A stretch of 64,000 nt of DNA from JAVDCA01 sp035293985 (GTDB lineage: Bacteria; Pseudomonadota; Alphaproteobacteria; Rhizobiales; Xanthobacteraceae). The notes under the pieces are model-generated. The model was not told where the DNA came from and did no database searches. It saw only the letters and a program-made list of their open reading frames with translations. Shown piece after piece: positions 23,783 to 31,780 of this stretch. Position 1 is the stretch's first letter, and each line of letters begins with the position of its first letter. Both the position numbers and the translations under genes were made by a program. Location of the stretch: NCBI GenBank assembly GCA_035293985.1, contig DATGLS010000048.1:558001-622000 (forward strand), given 5' to 3'.

Positions 23783-24522
23783 CGGGCCTTCGGCGCGTTG
23801 GTCCGCGACTGCTGCCATTTGGCGAAACCCTGCGCGCGCAACTGGCAGGCCGGGCACTCGCCGCAGCCATAGCCCCAGGGGTGCCATTGCGAACGGTCGC
23901 CGAGATAGCAGGTGTGGGTATGCTCGACCAGCAGGTCGATCAAAGGGGCGCCGCCGAGCGCATGGCCGAGAGCGAAAGTCTCCGCTTTGTCGATCCACAT
24001 CAGCGGCGTATGGATGACGAAGTTGCGCTCCATGCCGAGGTTGAGCGCGAGCTGCATCGCCTTGATGGTGTCGTCGCGGCAATCCGGATAGCCGGAGTAA
24101 TCGGTCTCGCACATGCCGGCGACCATGTGCCGCGCGCCACGCCGATACGCGATCGCGCCCGCGTAGCAGAAGAACAGGAGATTGCGGCCGGGCACGAAGG
24201 TCGACGGAAGGCCGCTCTGCGCGACCTCGATCGCGACCGCACGGGTGAGCGACGTATCCGAGATCGCCCCGAGCCCCGTCATGTCGACGATGTGGTCCTC
24301 GCCGAGCCGCCCGGCCCACACCGGATCGAGCTTGGCGATCATCTCGCGCAGCCGCGGCCGCACCGTGAGCTCGACCGCATGGCGCTGGCCATAGGCGAAG
24401 CCCACCGTCTCGACCCGGGCAAAGCGCTGCAGCGCCCAGGCGAGGCAAACGGTCGAATCCTGCCCGCCGGAGAAAAGGACGAGCGCGCTGTCGGGGCTTT
24501 CGCGGCCAATGGGTAACGCCAT
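23779..24522 (-). CDS. queC: 7-cyano-7-deazaguanine synthase QueC
   Basis: The 247-aa protein has the ATP-pyrophosphatase loop SGGQDST (residues 18-24), the GQRHAVEL block, FVPGRNLLF, and the four-cysteine zinc site in its C-terminus (TCYLG..., CGECPAC). QueC makes preQ0 from 7-carboxy-7-deazaguanine in queuosine tRNA modification. It is translationally coupled to the downstream VUT-family transporter. No other que genes are in the window and no preQ1 riboswitch was seen upstream; a family B repeat lies there instead. Confidence 0.95.
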   Translation of the reverse strand: MALPIGRESPDSALVLFSGGQDSTVCLAWALQRFARVETVGFAYGQRHAVELTVRPRLREMIAKLDPVWAGRLGEDHIVDMTGLGAISDTSLTRAVAIEVAQSGLPSTFVPGRNLLFFCYAGAIAYRRGARHMVAGMCETDYSGYPDCRDDTIKAMQLALNLGMERNFVIHTPLMWIDKAETFALGHALGGAPLIDLLVEHTHTCYLGDRSQWHPWGYGCGECPACQLRAQGFAKWQQSRTNAPKAR

Positions 24523-24536
24523 GGCTCTTATTTATT

Positions 24537-24627
24537 CATCATGGCCGGGCTTGTCCCGGCCATCCACGTCTGGCCCGGAAAAAAGACGTGGATGCCCGCA
24601 TTCGCGACGCATTCGCGGGCATGACGG
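24537..24627. repeat. Palindromic intergenic repeat, family B copy 3
   Basis: TCATCATGGCCGGGCTTGTCCCGGCC, CATCCACGTCT...AGACGTGGATG, and GCCCGCATTCGCGACGCATTCGCGGGC, then ATGACGG. It has three nested hairpins and fills the space between queC and the aldo/keto reductase gene. Confidence 0.8.
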
Positions 24628-24652
24628 CTGTTGTGCGGAAGCACTCGCGACC

Positions 24653-25474
24653 TCACTCATCCCAATCCGGCGCGCCGCCCCAGTTGACGATGCGGCCGCT
24701 CGGGCGGGCGAGCTCGCGGATCTGCTCCATCTCGGCGTCGCTCAGCGCGAAATCGAAGATCGACATGTTCTCCTCGAGCCGCTCGACCTTGGAGGTGCGC
24801 GGGATGACGACGGCGCCCTCCTGCACGAGGTAGCGCAGGCTGACCTGCCCGGCCGTCTTCTTGTGCGCCGCGCCGATCGCTTTGAGCATCTTGTCGCCGG
24901 CGGCGCGACCGCGGGCGATCGGCGAATAGGCCGTGATCGACAGCCCGAGCCGGCGCGCCTCGGCGACCACCTTGCTCTGGTCGAGATAGGGGTGCCACTC
25001 GATCTGATTGGTGACCAGCGGCTCGGTCGCGAGCCGGACCGCCTCGCGCAGCATCGGCACCGTGAAATTCGACACCCCGATATGGCGTGCGTAGCCGACC
25101 TTCTTCATCTTGCACAGGGCGCCGATCGTCTCGGCGAGCGGAATCTGCGGGTTGGGCCAATGGATCAGCAGCAGGTCCACCTCGGTGAGACGTAGCCGCA
25201 CGAGGCTCTCCTTGGTGGCGCGCTCGAGCTCGGGCGGCGACAGGTGAGTCTGCCATACCTTGGTGGTGACGAAGACCTCGCGGCGGGCAACGCGCGAGGC
25301 GCGCAGACCGTCCCCGACCTCGCGCTCGTTGTCGTACATCTCGGCGGTGTCGATGTGGCGATAGCCGAGGCGGAGCGCCTGCTCGACCGCCCGCGCACAG
25401 CTGCGCCCGCGCAGCTCCCACGTGCCGAGCCCGACCGCCGGAATTCTTGCGCCGTTTGCTTCGACGAACTGCAT
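24653..25474 (-). CDS. Aldo/keto reductase
   Basis: The 273-aa TIM-barrel has the AKR signatures: GYRHIDTAEMYDNEREVGDGL with catalytic Asp and Tyr, the lysine in VFVTTKVW, LLIHWPNP with the catalytic His, IGVSNF, and VVIPRTSKVERLEENM (NADPH site). It reduces aldehydes or 2,5-diketo-gluconate-like sugars using NADPH. It is a single gene on the minus strand, 96 bases downstream of the DUF1311 gene's upstream neighbourhood. Confidence 0.9.
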   Translation of the reverse strand: MQFVEANGARIPAVGLGTWELRGRSCARAVEQALRLGYRHIDTAEMYDNEREVGDGLRASRVARREVFVTTKVWQTHLSPPELERATKESLVRLRLTEVDLLLIHWPNPQIPLAETIGALCKMKKVGYARHIGVSNFTVPMLREAVRLATEPLVTNQIEWHPYLDQSKVVAEARRLGLSITAYSPIARGRAAGDKMLKAIGAAHKKTAGQVSLRYLVQEGAVVIPRTSKVERLEENMSIFDFALSDAEMEQIRELARPSGRIVNWGGAPDWDE

Positions 25475-25570
25475 GCGAAAACCTCAACCGTCCTCGATAT
25501 AGGCAGCGGTACGCCACAAGAACACCGACTGGGCCCACTCACATGCGATAACCGGAACGCGGAAGCCGTA

Positions 25571-26044
25571 TCACAGACCCTGAAAAACCTTGAGCAGCAG
25601 CGCGCGGCGCGCCGTCTCGCGCGCTACGCACGCGGCCGCCATCGAGGTCGCCATCGTGCCGCGGATCTTGTCGTGGTAGAAGCTGCAGGTCGTATCGCGA
25701 TAGGCGATCCAGGCGCGCTGCATGTCGCGCAACTTGACCTTCTGGGCCTCGTCGAGGTCGGCGCCGAGCGCGCGGAAGTTCTCGTTGAGCAGCGCGTCCC
25801 AGATCTTGCGCTCGCGGTCGTAGCACTCGGCGGTCGCGACGGTGCTCTGGTTCTCCGGCTTTTCGGTGCATGGATCGGCGACGATCGCAAAAATGCAATG
25901 GCGTTCGCCTTCGTCGATGTCATCGACGTATTTCTGCGCGCAGGCGCGGATCGCCGTGTCGTCCTGGCCGGCTGCGGCGGCGTGGGAGGTGTCGACCAGG
26001 AACGCGGCCGCCATGGCGACGAGGATCGACAGTCGTAGTGTCAT
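25571..26044 (-). CDS. Secreted DUF1311 / LprI-like protein
   Basis: The 157-aa protein has a signal peptide (residues 1-24, ending AAAAG) and the DUF1311 core: CYDRERKIWDALLNENFRAL, then KLRDMQRAWIAYRDTTCSFY, with cysteines at several positions likely in disulfides. Some family members inhibit host lysozyme, others are of unknown role. GAGGTGA lies before ATG 26044. Location is periplasmic. Confidence 0.87.
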   Translation of the reverse strand: MTLRLSILVAMAAAFLVDTSHAAAAGQDDTAIRACAQKYVDDIDEGERHCIFAIVADPCTEKPENQSTVATAECYDRERKIWDALLNENFRALGADLDEAQKVKLRDMQRAWIAYRDTTCSFYHDKIRGTMATSMAAACVARETARRALLLKVFQGL

Positions 26045-26112
26045 AGGCTCACCTCGGTTTTATCGGCCCGGAGCGGCGAAAACTTGCCTGTCGCGCGCGG
26101 CCGCACAATGGC

Positions 26113-27285
26113 TCACGCGGTCTTGTCGAAGATCTCCCGCCCGATCAGCATGCGCCTGATCTCGCTCGTGCCGGCGCCGATCTCGTAGAGCTTGGCGTCG
26201 CGCAGCAGGCGGCCGGTCGGATAATCGTTGATGTAGCCGTTGCCGCCGAGGCACTGAATGGCGTCGAGCGCGACCGCGGTCGCGCGCTCGGCGGCGTAGA
26301 GGATCGCGCCGGCCGCATCCTCCCGCGTGGTCTTGCCGGAATCGCATGCGCGCGCCACCGCGTAGACATAGGCCTTGGCGGCGTTCATGGTCACGTACAT
26401 GTCGGCGAGCTTGCCTTGCATGAGCTGGAACGAGCCGATCGGCGCGCCGAACTGCTTGCGCTCGTGCACATACGGAAGCACGACGTCGAGACAGGCCTGC
26501 ATGATGCCGAGCGGGCCGGCGGCGAGCACCACGCGCTCGTAGTCGAGCCCGGACATCAGCACGTTGACGCCCTGCCCCACCTGCCCGAGCACGTTCTCGG
26601 CCGGCACCTCGCAGTCCTGGAAGACGAGCTCGCAGGTGTCGGAGCCGCGCATGCCGAGCTTGTCGAGCTTCTGCGCCGTGGAGAAACCGGCAAAACCCTT
26701 CTCGATCAGGAATGCCGTGATGCCGCGGGCGCCGGCGTTCGGATCGGTCTTGGCATAGACCACGAGCGTCTCGGCCACCGGGCCGTTGGTGATCCAGAAC
26801 TTCGAGCCATTGAGCACGTAACGGTCGCCGCGCTTGTCGGCGCGCGTCTTCATCGAGACGACGTCGGAGCCGGCGCCCGGCTCGGACATGGCGAGCGCGC
26901 CGACGTGCTCGCCGGAGACGAGCTTGGGCAGGTAGCGCCGCTTCTGCTCGGCCGTGCCGTTGCGGCGGATCTGATTGACGCACAGGTTCGAGTGCGCCCC
27001 GTAGGAGAGGCCGACCGCCGCCGAGGCGCGCGAGACCTCCTCCATGGCGACACAGTGCTCGAGATAGCCGAGCCCGGAACCGCCGAACTCCTCCTCGACC
27101 GTGATGCCATGCAGGCCGAGCGCGCCCATGCGGGGCCACAGGTCGCGCGGAAACTCGTTGCTCCGATCGATCGCCTCGGCCCGCGGCGCGATCTCGTCCT
27201 GGGCGAAACCGCGCACCATCTCGCGCAGCTGCTCGGCGTTCTCGCCGAGCCCGAAGTCGAAACCGGACCATGCGTTGGGGATCAT
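26113..27285 (-). CDS. liuA: Isovaleryl-CoA dehydrogenase
   Basis: The 390-aa acyl-CoA dehydrogenase has LAMSEPGAGSDVVSM and LYEIGAGTSEIRRMLIGR. The catalytic Glu is at the isovaleryl-type position, E250 in GLDYERVVL, and the usual medium-chain position carries Gly-Ala. This shift identifies isovaleryl-CoA dehydrogenases of leucine breakdown. The other leucine-degradation genes (carboxylase beta subunit, hydratase, lyase) are not adjacent; a carboxylase alpha subunit lies at 42103-44172. AGAGG precedes ATG 27285. Confidence 0.88.
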   Translation of the reverse strand: MIPNAWSGFDFGLGENAEQLREMVRGFAQDEIAPRAEAIDRSNEFPRDLWPRMGALGLHGITVEEEFGGSGLGYLEHCVAMEEVSRASAAVGLSYGAHSNLCVNQIRRNGTAEQKRRYLPKLVSGEHVGALAMSEPGAGSDVVSMKTRADKRGDRYVLNGSKFWITNGPVAETLVVYAKTDPNAGARGITAFLIEKGFAGFSTAQKLDKLGMRGSDTCELVFQDCEVPAENVLGQVGQGVNVLMSGLDYERVVLAAGPLGIMQACLDVVLPYVHERKQFGAPIGSFQLMQGKLADMYVTMNAAKAYVYAVARACDSGKTTREDAAGAILYAAERATAVALDAIQCLGGNGYINDYPTGRLLRDAKLYEIGAGTSEIRRMLIGREIFDKTA

Positions 27286-27326
27286 GATGGGGTGCCTCTT
27301 TGGCGAGGCATTGTAACGAAGGGGCG

Positions 27327-27387
27327 GCGAATAGCGAATGGCGAATAGATCCGCGCCTACTCGCTACTCGCCATTCGCTACTCGCGC
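27327..27387. repeat. GCGAATA-hairpin repeat, family C copy 3
   Basis: The left arm GCGAATAGCGAATGGCGAATAG and the right arm ACTCGCTACTCGCC, ATTCGCTACTCGCGC form a hairpin around ATCCGCGCCT. It lies between the isovaleryl-CoA dehydrogenase and GGDEF/EAL genes. Confidence 0.8.
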
Positions 27388-27391
27388 CCTT

Positions 27392-29542
27392 TCACGCACT
27401 CGCCTTGCGCGCCGCCTCGCCGCCCTGCTGCGCGGCGATCAGCCGATCGATGGCGGCGCGCGGGGCGGGCTTGGCGAATAGGAAGCCCTGCATCTCGTCG
27501 CAGCCGGCGAGCCGCAGCAGGATGCGCTGCTCCTCGGTCTCGACGCCCTCGCACAGGACCGTGAGCCCGAGCGCCCGGCCGAGCGCCATGATCGCCTGGA
27601 TGATGACGCCGCCGTCCGACGAGCGGCCGAGCGGGGCGACGAACTCCTTGTCGATCTTGAGCTTGTCGAATGGGAACTTGCGCAGATAGCTGAGACTCGA
27701 ATAGCCCGAACCGAAGTCGTCGAGCGCGATCTTGACGCCGAGCGCGCGCAGCTGATCGAGGCGTTCTTTCGCCTCGTCCGGATTGTCGATCAGCACGCCC
27801 TCGGTCACCTCCAGCACCACCCGTTCCGGCGGCATGCCGGTATCGGCGAGCACCGCGGCGACGAGGTTCACGAGCGCACGATCGCGCATCTGGTGCGGCG
27901 ACATGTTGACCGCGACGTAGACGTCGCGCCAGCGCGCCGCGTCGGCGAGCGCGCGGCGCAGCACGAACTCGCCGAGCTGCACCATGAGCCCGGTCTGCTC
28001 GGCGACCGGAATGAATTCGGTGGGCGGAATCATGCCGCGGGTCGGGTGGTTCCAGCGCAGTAGCGCCTCGACGCCGACGATGCGCTGCCCCTCGGCCGCG
28101 ACGATCGGCTGGTAGTGCACGTCGAAGCCTTTCTCCGCGAGGGTGCGACGCAGCTCGCGCTTGATGAAGAGGCGGTCCTGGAACTCCTGCTCCATGTCGG
28201 GATCGAAGCCGCAAATGCGAATTGCGCTCGCCTGCGCGGCCCGGCGCGCGAGATCGGCGCGCCGGTTGAGCTCCTCGCGCGTGTCGCCGTCGCGGGGCGC
28301 TTGCACCAGGCCAACCGTGACGCCGGTCTGCACCGCCTGGTTGGCGATCCACAGCGGCCGCAGCATCACCTTGACGGCGGCCTGCGCCGCCGCGAGGCCC
28401 TGGGCGCCGGCCGGATCGGTGGCGACGATTGCGAACTCGCTCGGGCCAACGCGGCCGAGCGTCACGTCGCGCGGCATCACGGCGCGCAGCCGCTCGGCGA
28501 CCGCGGCGAGAAGCTCGTCGCTTCCCTGCTCGCCGAGGGCTTCGTTGATATCGCTGAAGCCGTCGATGTCGAGAAGCGCGAAGCTGACGTTGCCGGTGCC
28601 GCGCTCGGCGAGCGCGGCGTCGAGCAGGTCGGACATCATGCGGCGGTTGGGCAGGCCGGTCACCGCATCCTCGTAGGCGATCGTGTGCGCCTCCGCCTCG
28701 CTCGCGGCGAGGCGGCGGGTCGCGTCGCCGATCTGGCGGATCGACATCGACGCGAACGCGATCAGGCAGGCGGCGACCGCGCCGAGCAGCGGCACGAGCC
28801 GCAGCACCGCGTCCATGGAGGGATGCTCGCGCTTCCATGAGAGCCAGCCGACGATGCGGCCCTGCGGATCGAGCAGGGACTGCACGTCGCGATCGGCGTG
28901 CGGCGCCTCGGCGTCGAAGGCGAGCTCGGAGACGCCGGACATCCTCTCGAAGGCGCCGATCAGGCCGGCATCGAGCCGCTTCGAACGCACCAGCAGCGGC
29001 ACTCGCGCATCGGCGGGCTCGTTCGCGCCGGCGCTGCGGATCGGCGCAACGGCGACCAGCGCGGGCTCCCCATCGAGCAGGACCACCTCGGTCGCGACCG
29101 GCGCCTCGCCGTCGGTCGCCGCCGCGGTCCCGGCGCGAAAATCGTCGACCACGCGCATCGCGGCATGAGGCACGTGATCGGCGCCCGGGTAGGCGGCGAG
29201 CAGCTTGCCGTCGGCGTCGATCACGCAGGCTCGCTCGTGGCGATAGCGCGCAAGGCCGACCGGCGTGATCGCGCGCGCCAGATCGGCGCCGGCGCCCATA
29301 CCGCCGGCCGCGAGATCGCTCGCCGCGTCGCGCGTCATGTCGGCGAACACGTTGCGGTACTCGTCGACGACGCCGAGCAGCGCGGCGCGCCGCTGGTCCT
29401 GGTGGTGCGCGTCGCTCTGGCGCGCCACGACGTAGCCGAAGACGGCGCAGGCCGCGAAGCCGGCGAACATCACGAGGGCGAACGGCGCGATCAGCCGCGA
29501 CATTTGGCGCGGCCGGGCGGCTCTCGTGTTCGGGGAACGCAT
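27392..29542 (-). CDS. Membrane GGDEF/EAL protein with degenerate GGDEF, likely c-di-GMP phosphodiesterase
   Basis: The 716-aa protein has a first membrane span at 19-40, a periplasmic sensor of about 200 residues, and a second span at 246-267. A GGDEF domain follows (290-440) in which the signature is VGPSEF (365-370), so cyclase activity is probably lost. The EAL domain (about 455-705) keeps EALLRW (492-497), LEVTEG, DDFGSGYSS (608-616), KIDKEF and QGFLFAKP. It likely hydrolyses c-di-GMP in response to a periplasmic cue. It is a single gene, divergent from the deacetylase pair. Confidence 0.9.
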   Translation of the reverse strand: MRSPNTRAARPRQMSRLIAPFALVMFAGFAACAVFGYVVARQSDAHHQDQRRAALLGVVDEYRNVFADMTRDAASDLAAGGMGAGADLARAITPVGLARYRHERACVIDADGKLLAAYPGADHVPHAAMRVVDDFRAGTAAATDGEAPVATEVVLLDGEPALVAVAPIRSAGANEPADARVPLLVRSKRLDAGLIGAFERMSGVSELAFDAEAPHADRDVQSLLDPQGRIVGWLSWKREHPSMDAVLRLVPLLGAVAACLIAFASMSIRQIGDATRRLAASEAEAHTIAYEDAVTGLPNRRMMSDLLDAALAERGTGNVSFALLDIDGFSDINEALGEQGSDELLAAVAERLRAVMPRDVTLGRVGPSEFAIVATDPAGAQGLAAAQAAVKVMLRPLWIANQAVQTGVTVGLVQAPRDGDTREELNRRADLARRAAQASAIRICGFDPDMEQEFQDRLFIKRELRRTLAEKGFDVHYQPIVAAEGQRIVGVEALLRWNHPTRGMIPPTEFIPVAEQTGLMVQLGEFVLRRALADAARWRDVYVAVNMSPHQMRDRALVNLVAAVLADTGMPPERVVLEVTEGVLIDNPDEAKERLDQLRALGVKIALDDFGSGYSSLSYLRKFPFDKLKIDKEFVAPLGRSSDGGVIIQAIMALGRALGLTVLCEGVETEEQRILLRLAGCDEMQGFLFAKPAPRAAIDRLIAAQQGGEAARKASA

Positions 29543-29809
29543 GCGATACTCGATGGCCGCAGTCCGACGCGCGGGAGTCCTGCTCCGACGCGTCCACGTT
29601 GTAAGCGCAGAACGTTAATAGGCTGTCGATGACCCGCGGAATGTTCTGAAATTGGCCTGAAATGCAGCCTGGGATGCGGCTCCGGCACCCCGCCGCGCTG
29701 TGACATGTTGCATGAGGATGCGTCAGCAGATGCGAATTTCCCGATTCGGTGCTACTCACGCGAGTATTTCCCGCCTCACGCCAATGCGTCTCCGCGGTTG
29801 AGGCGGGGC

Positions 29810-30562
29810 GTGTTTCGCATCTTGATTGCGCTCGTCGGCACGCTCGCGCCGCTCGCCGCGCTGGCGCAGCCGTGCCCGGGAAACACCGACGCGCTCGGCA
29901 CGGAACGCGTGCTGAGCGTCAGCGCAACAACCACGCCGCGCGTCGGGCGCAAGCAATTCCCGTCGACGCTTCCGCTGGCCGCGAGGGAAGTCGTGCTCAC
30001 CTTCGACGATGGGCCGTGGCCCAGCACGACGCCGAAGGTGCTGAACGCCCTCGAGCACGAATGCGTGCACGCAACTTTCTTCTTGCTCGGCCGCAACGCG
30101 CTCGCGGCGCCGGCGCTGGCGCAGCGTGAGCTCGCCGAAGGACACACGATCGCGCATCACAGCTTCGCGCATCCGCTGCTCAGCAAGATGTCGCTCGCGG
30201 CGGCGGATGCCGAGGTCGATCATGGCATCTCGGCGGTTGAGCGTGCGGTCTATGGCGCGAGCAGCGCGAAGCCGCGTACGCCATTCTTCCGCTTCCCGGG
30301 CTTCGCGGCGTCGCCCGCGCTGCTCGACGACATGCAGAAGCGCGGCCTCGTCGTGTTCGGCGCCGACCTGTGGGCGAGCGACTGGAATTCCATGACGCCG
30401 CAGCAGGAGCTCGCGCTGCTCCTGCATCGGCTCGATGCCGCCGGGGGCGGCATCATCCTGTTGCACGACACGCGCGCGCAAACCGCCAACATGGTCCCGG
30501 CCCTCTTGCGCGCCCTCAAGGCGCGCGGCTATCACGTGGTGCACGTGGTGCCGGCCAGCTGA
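29810..30562 (+). CDS. Secreted polysaccharide deacetylase (paralogue 1)
   Basis: The 250-aa NodB-fold protein has the signal peptide MFRILIALVGTLAPLAALA. Its catalytic motifs are TFDDGP (64-69), HSFAH (117-121), FRFPG (160-164) and LLHD (217-220), all intact, so metal-dependent deacetylation of an N-acetylated glycan in the periplasm is expected. GTG 29810 is chosen because GAGG lies 6 bases upstream and a signal peptide begins there; an upstream in-frame ATG at 29705 adds 35 unconserved residues. It is tandem with a related gene 160 bases downstream. Confidence 0.87.
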   Translation: MFRILIALVGTLAPLAALAQPCPGNTDALGTERVLSVSATTTPRVGRKQFPSTLPLAAREVVLTFDDGPWPSTTPKVLNALEHECVHATFFLLGRNALAAPALAQRELAEGHTIAHHSFAHPLLSKMSLAAADAEVDHGISAVERAVYGASSAKPRTPFFRFPGFAASPALLDDMQKRGLVVFGADLWASDWNSMTPQQELALLLHRLDAAGGGIILLHDTRAQTANMVPALLRALKARGYHVVHVVPAS

Positions 30563-30722
30563 TCATCGCCGTCGACTTGCCAGGGGGGTCCCCGCCCCGC
30601 GACAGAACTGTCATCCGAAATCCACGCTATTAACAAATTCTTATGGCTAACCGACGATGAAGTTGGCGCGGCCTCCGCTGCGGACCTAGTGTAGCGCCCT
30701 CTCGCGACAAGGTGTTTTTGCA

Positions 30723-31751
30723 ATGCTCGTTCGTGCCTTGCTGGCTGTGCTCGCCGTTGGTTTCGCGGTCCCGGCCGCGGCCGCCGGGACGGATTGTCCC
30801 GGCAATCCCAATGCGCTCGGCACCAGCCGCGTGCTCGTCGTCGACCCGGCCGCGCATCCCAGGATCGGCACCATGCAGTATCACGAGAGCCTGCCGCTGC
30901 AGGATCACGAGGTGGTGCTGACCTTCGACGACGGCCCGCTGCCGCCCTACTCGAAGCGGGTGCTGGAGACCCTCGCGTCGCAATGCGTCAAGGCGACCTA
31001 TTTCATGGTCGGCCGGATGGCGAGCGCCTATCCGGACGTGGTGAAGCAGATCTACGCGGCCGGCCACACCATCGGCACGCACAGCCAGAACCATCCGCTG
31101 CGCTTCGAGCACATGTCGCTGCCACAGGTGCAGAAAGAGGTCGACGACGGCATCGCGTCGGTCGGGGCGGCACTGGGCGATCCCGACAAGGTCGCGCCGT
31201 TCTTCCGCATCCCCGGACTCTTGCGCGCCAATACGGTGGAGAACTTCCTCGCCGAGCGCAAGATCATGGTGTGGAGCGCGGACTTTCCCGCCGACGACTG
31301 GACGCATATCAGCTCGTCCGAGGTGCTGCGCCGCGCGCTCACCCGCCTCGAGCAGCACCATAAGGGCGTGCTGCTGCTGCACGACATCCAGCCGCGCACC
31401 GCGCTCATGCTGCCGCAATTGCTGCGCGAGCTGAAGCGGCGCGGCTATCACATCGTCCAGGTGGTGCCGGCGAGCCCGACCCAGCCCGCGACCCCGACGA
31501 CGCCGGACCAGTGGGTGCCGAACGGCGCGCCGGTCGGGCACCAGAACCTGCCGGACAGCGACATGGCCGAGCGCGCCGCGACCACGACGCCAGCGCTGGC
31601 GGCCCCGAGCCCGCCCAACTTCGGCGTCGCCCCGCTCGGCTCGCAGTTCGCGCCTTCTGCGCCCACGCCGGATCTGCGCGGCGACGTCACCGGCTCGGTC
31701 GGCGCCGGTCCCGCCACAACCGCGAACCTGCCGAAGTCGGGGGTTCCGTAA
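30723..31751 (+). CDS. Secreted polysaccharide deacetylase (paralogue 2)
   Basis: The 342-aa protein has a signal peptide (residues 1-21), then the NodB domain with TFDDGP (67-72), HSQNH (120-124), FFRIPG and LLLHD. Both paralogues begin their mature part with CPGNxxALGT.RVL, a shared N-terminal motif. A Pro/Ala/Thr-rich tail of about 90 residues follows the catalytic domain and is absent from paralogue 1. It probably acts on peptidoglycan or an exopolysaccharide in the envelope. Confidence 0.9.
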   Translation: MLVRALLAVLAVGFAVPAAAAGTDCPGNPNALGTSRVLVVDPAAHPRIGTMQYHESLPLQDHEVVLTFDDGPLPPYSKRVLETLASQCVKATYFMVGRMASAYPDVVKQIYAAGHTIGTHSQNHPLRFEHMSLPQVQKEVDDGIASVGAALGDPDKVAPFFRIPGLLRANTVENFLAERKIMVWSADFPADDWTHISSSEVLRRALTRLEQHHKGVLLLHDIQPRTALMLPQLLRELKRRGYHIVQVVPASPTQPATPTTPDQWVPNGAPVGHQNLPDSDMAERAATTTPALAAPSPPNFGVAPLGSQFAPSAPTPDLRGDVTGSVGAGPATTANLPKSGVP

Positions 31752-31780
31752 ACCGTCCTATCGGAGCTCGCTGGCCGTTC

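Noticed and set aside
24523..24652. preQ1 riboswitch upstream of queC
   Set aside because: The region is occupied by a family B palindromic repeat and shows no preQ1 aptamer features.
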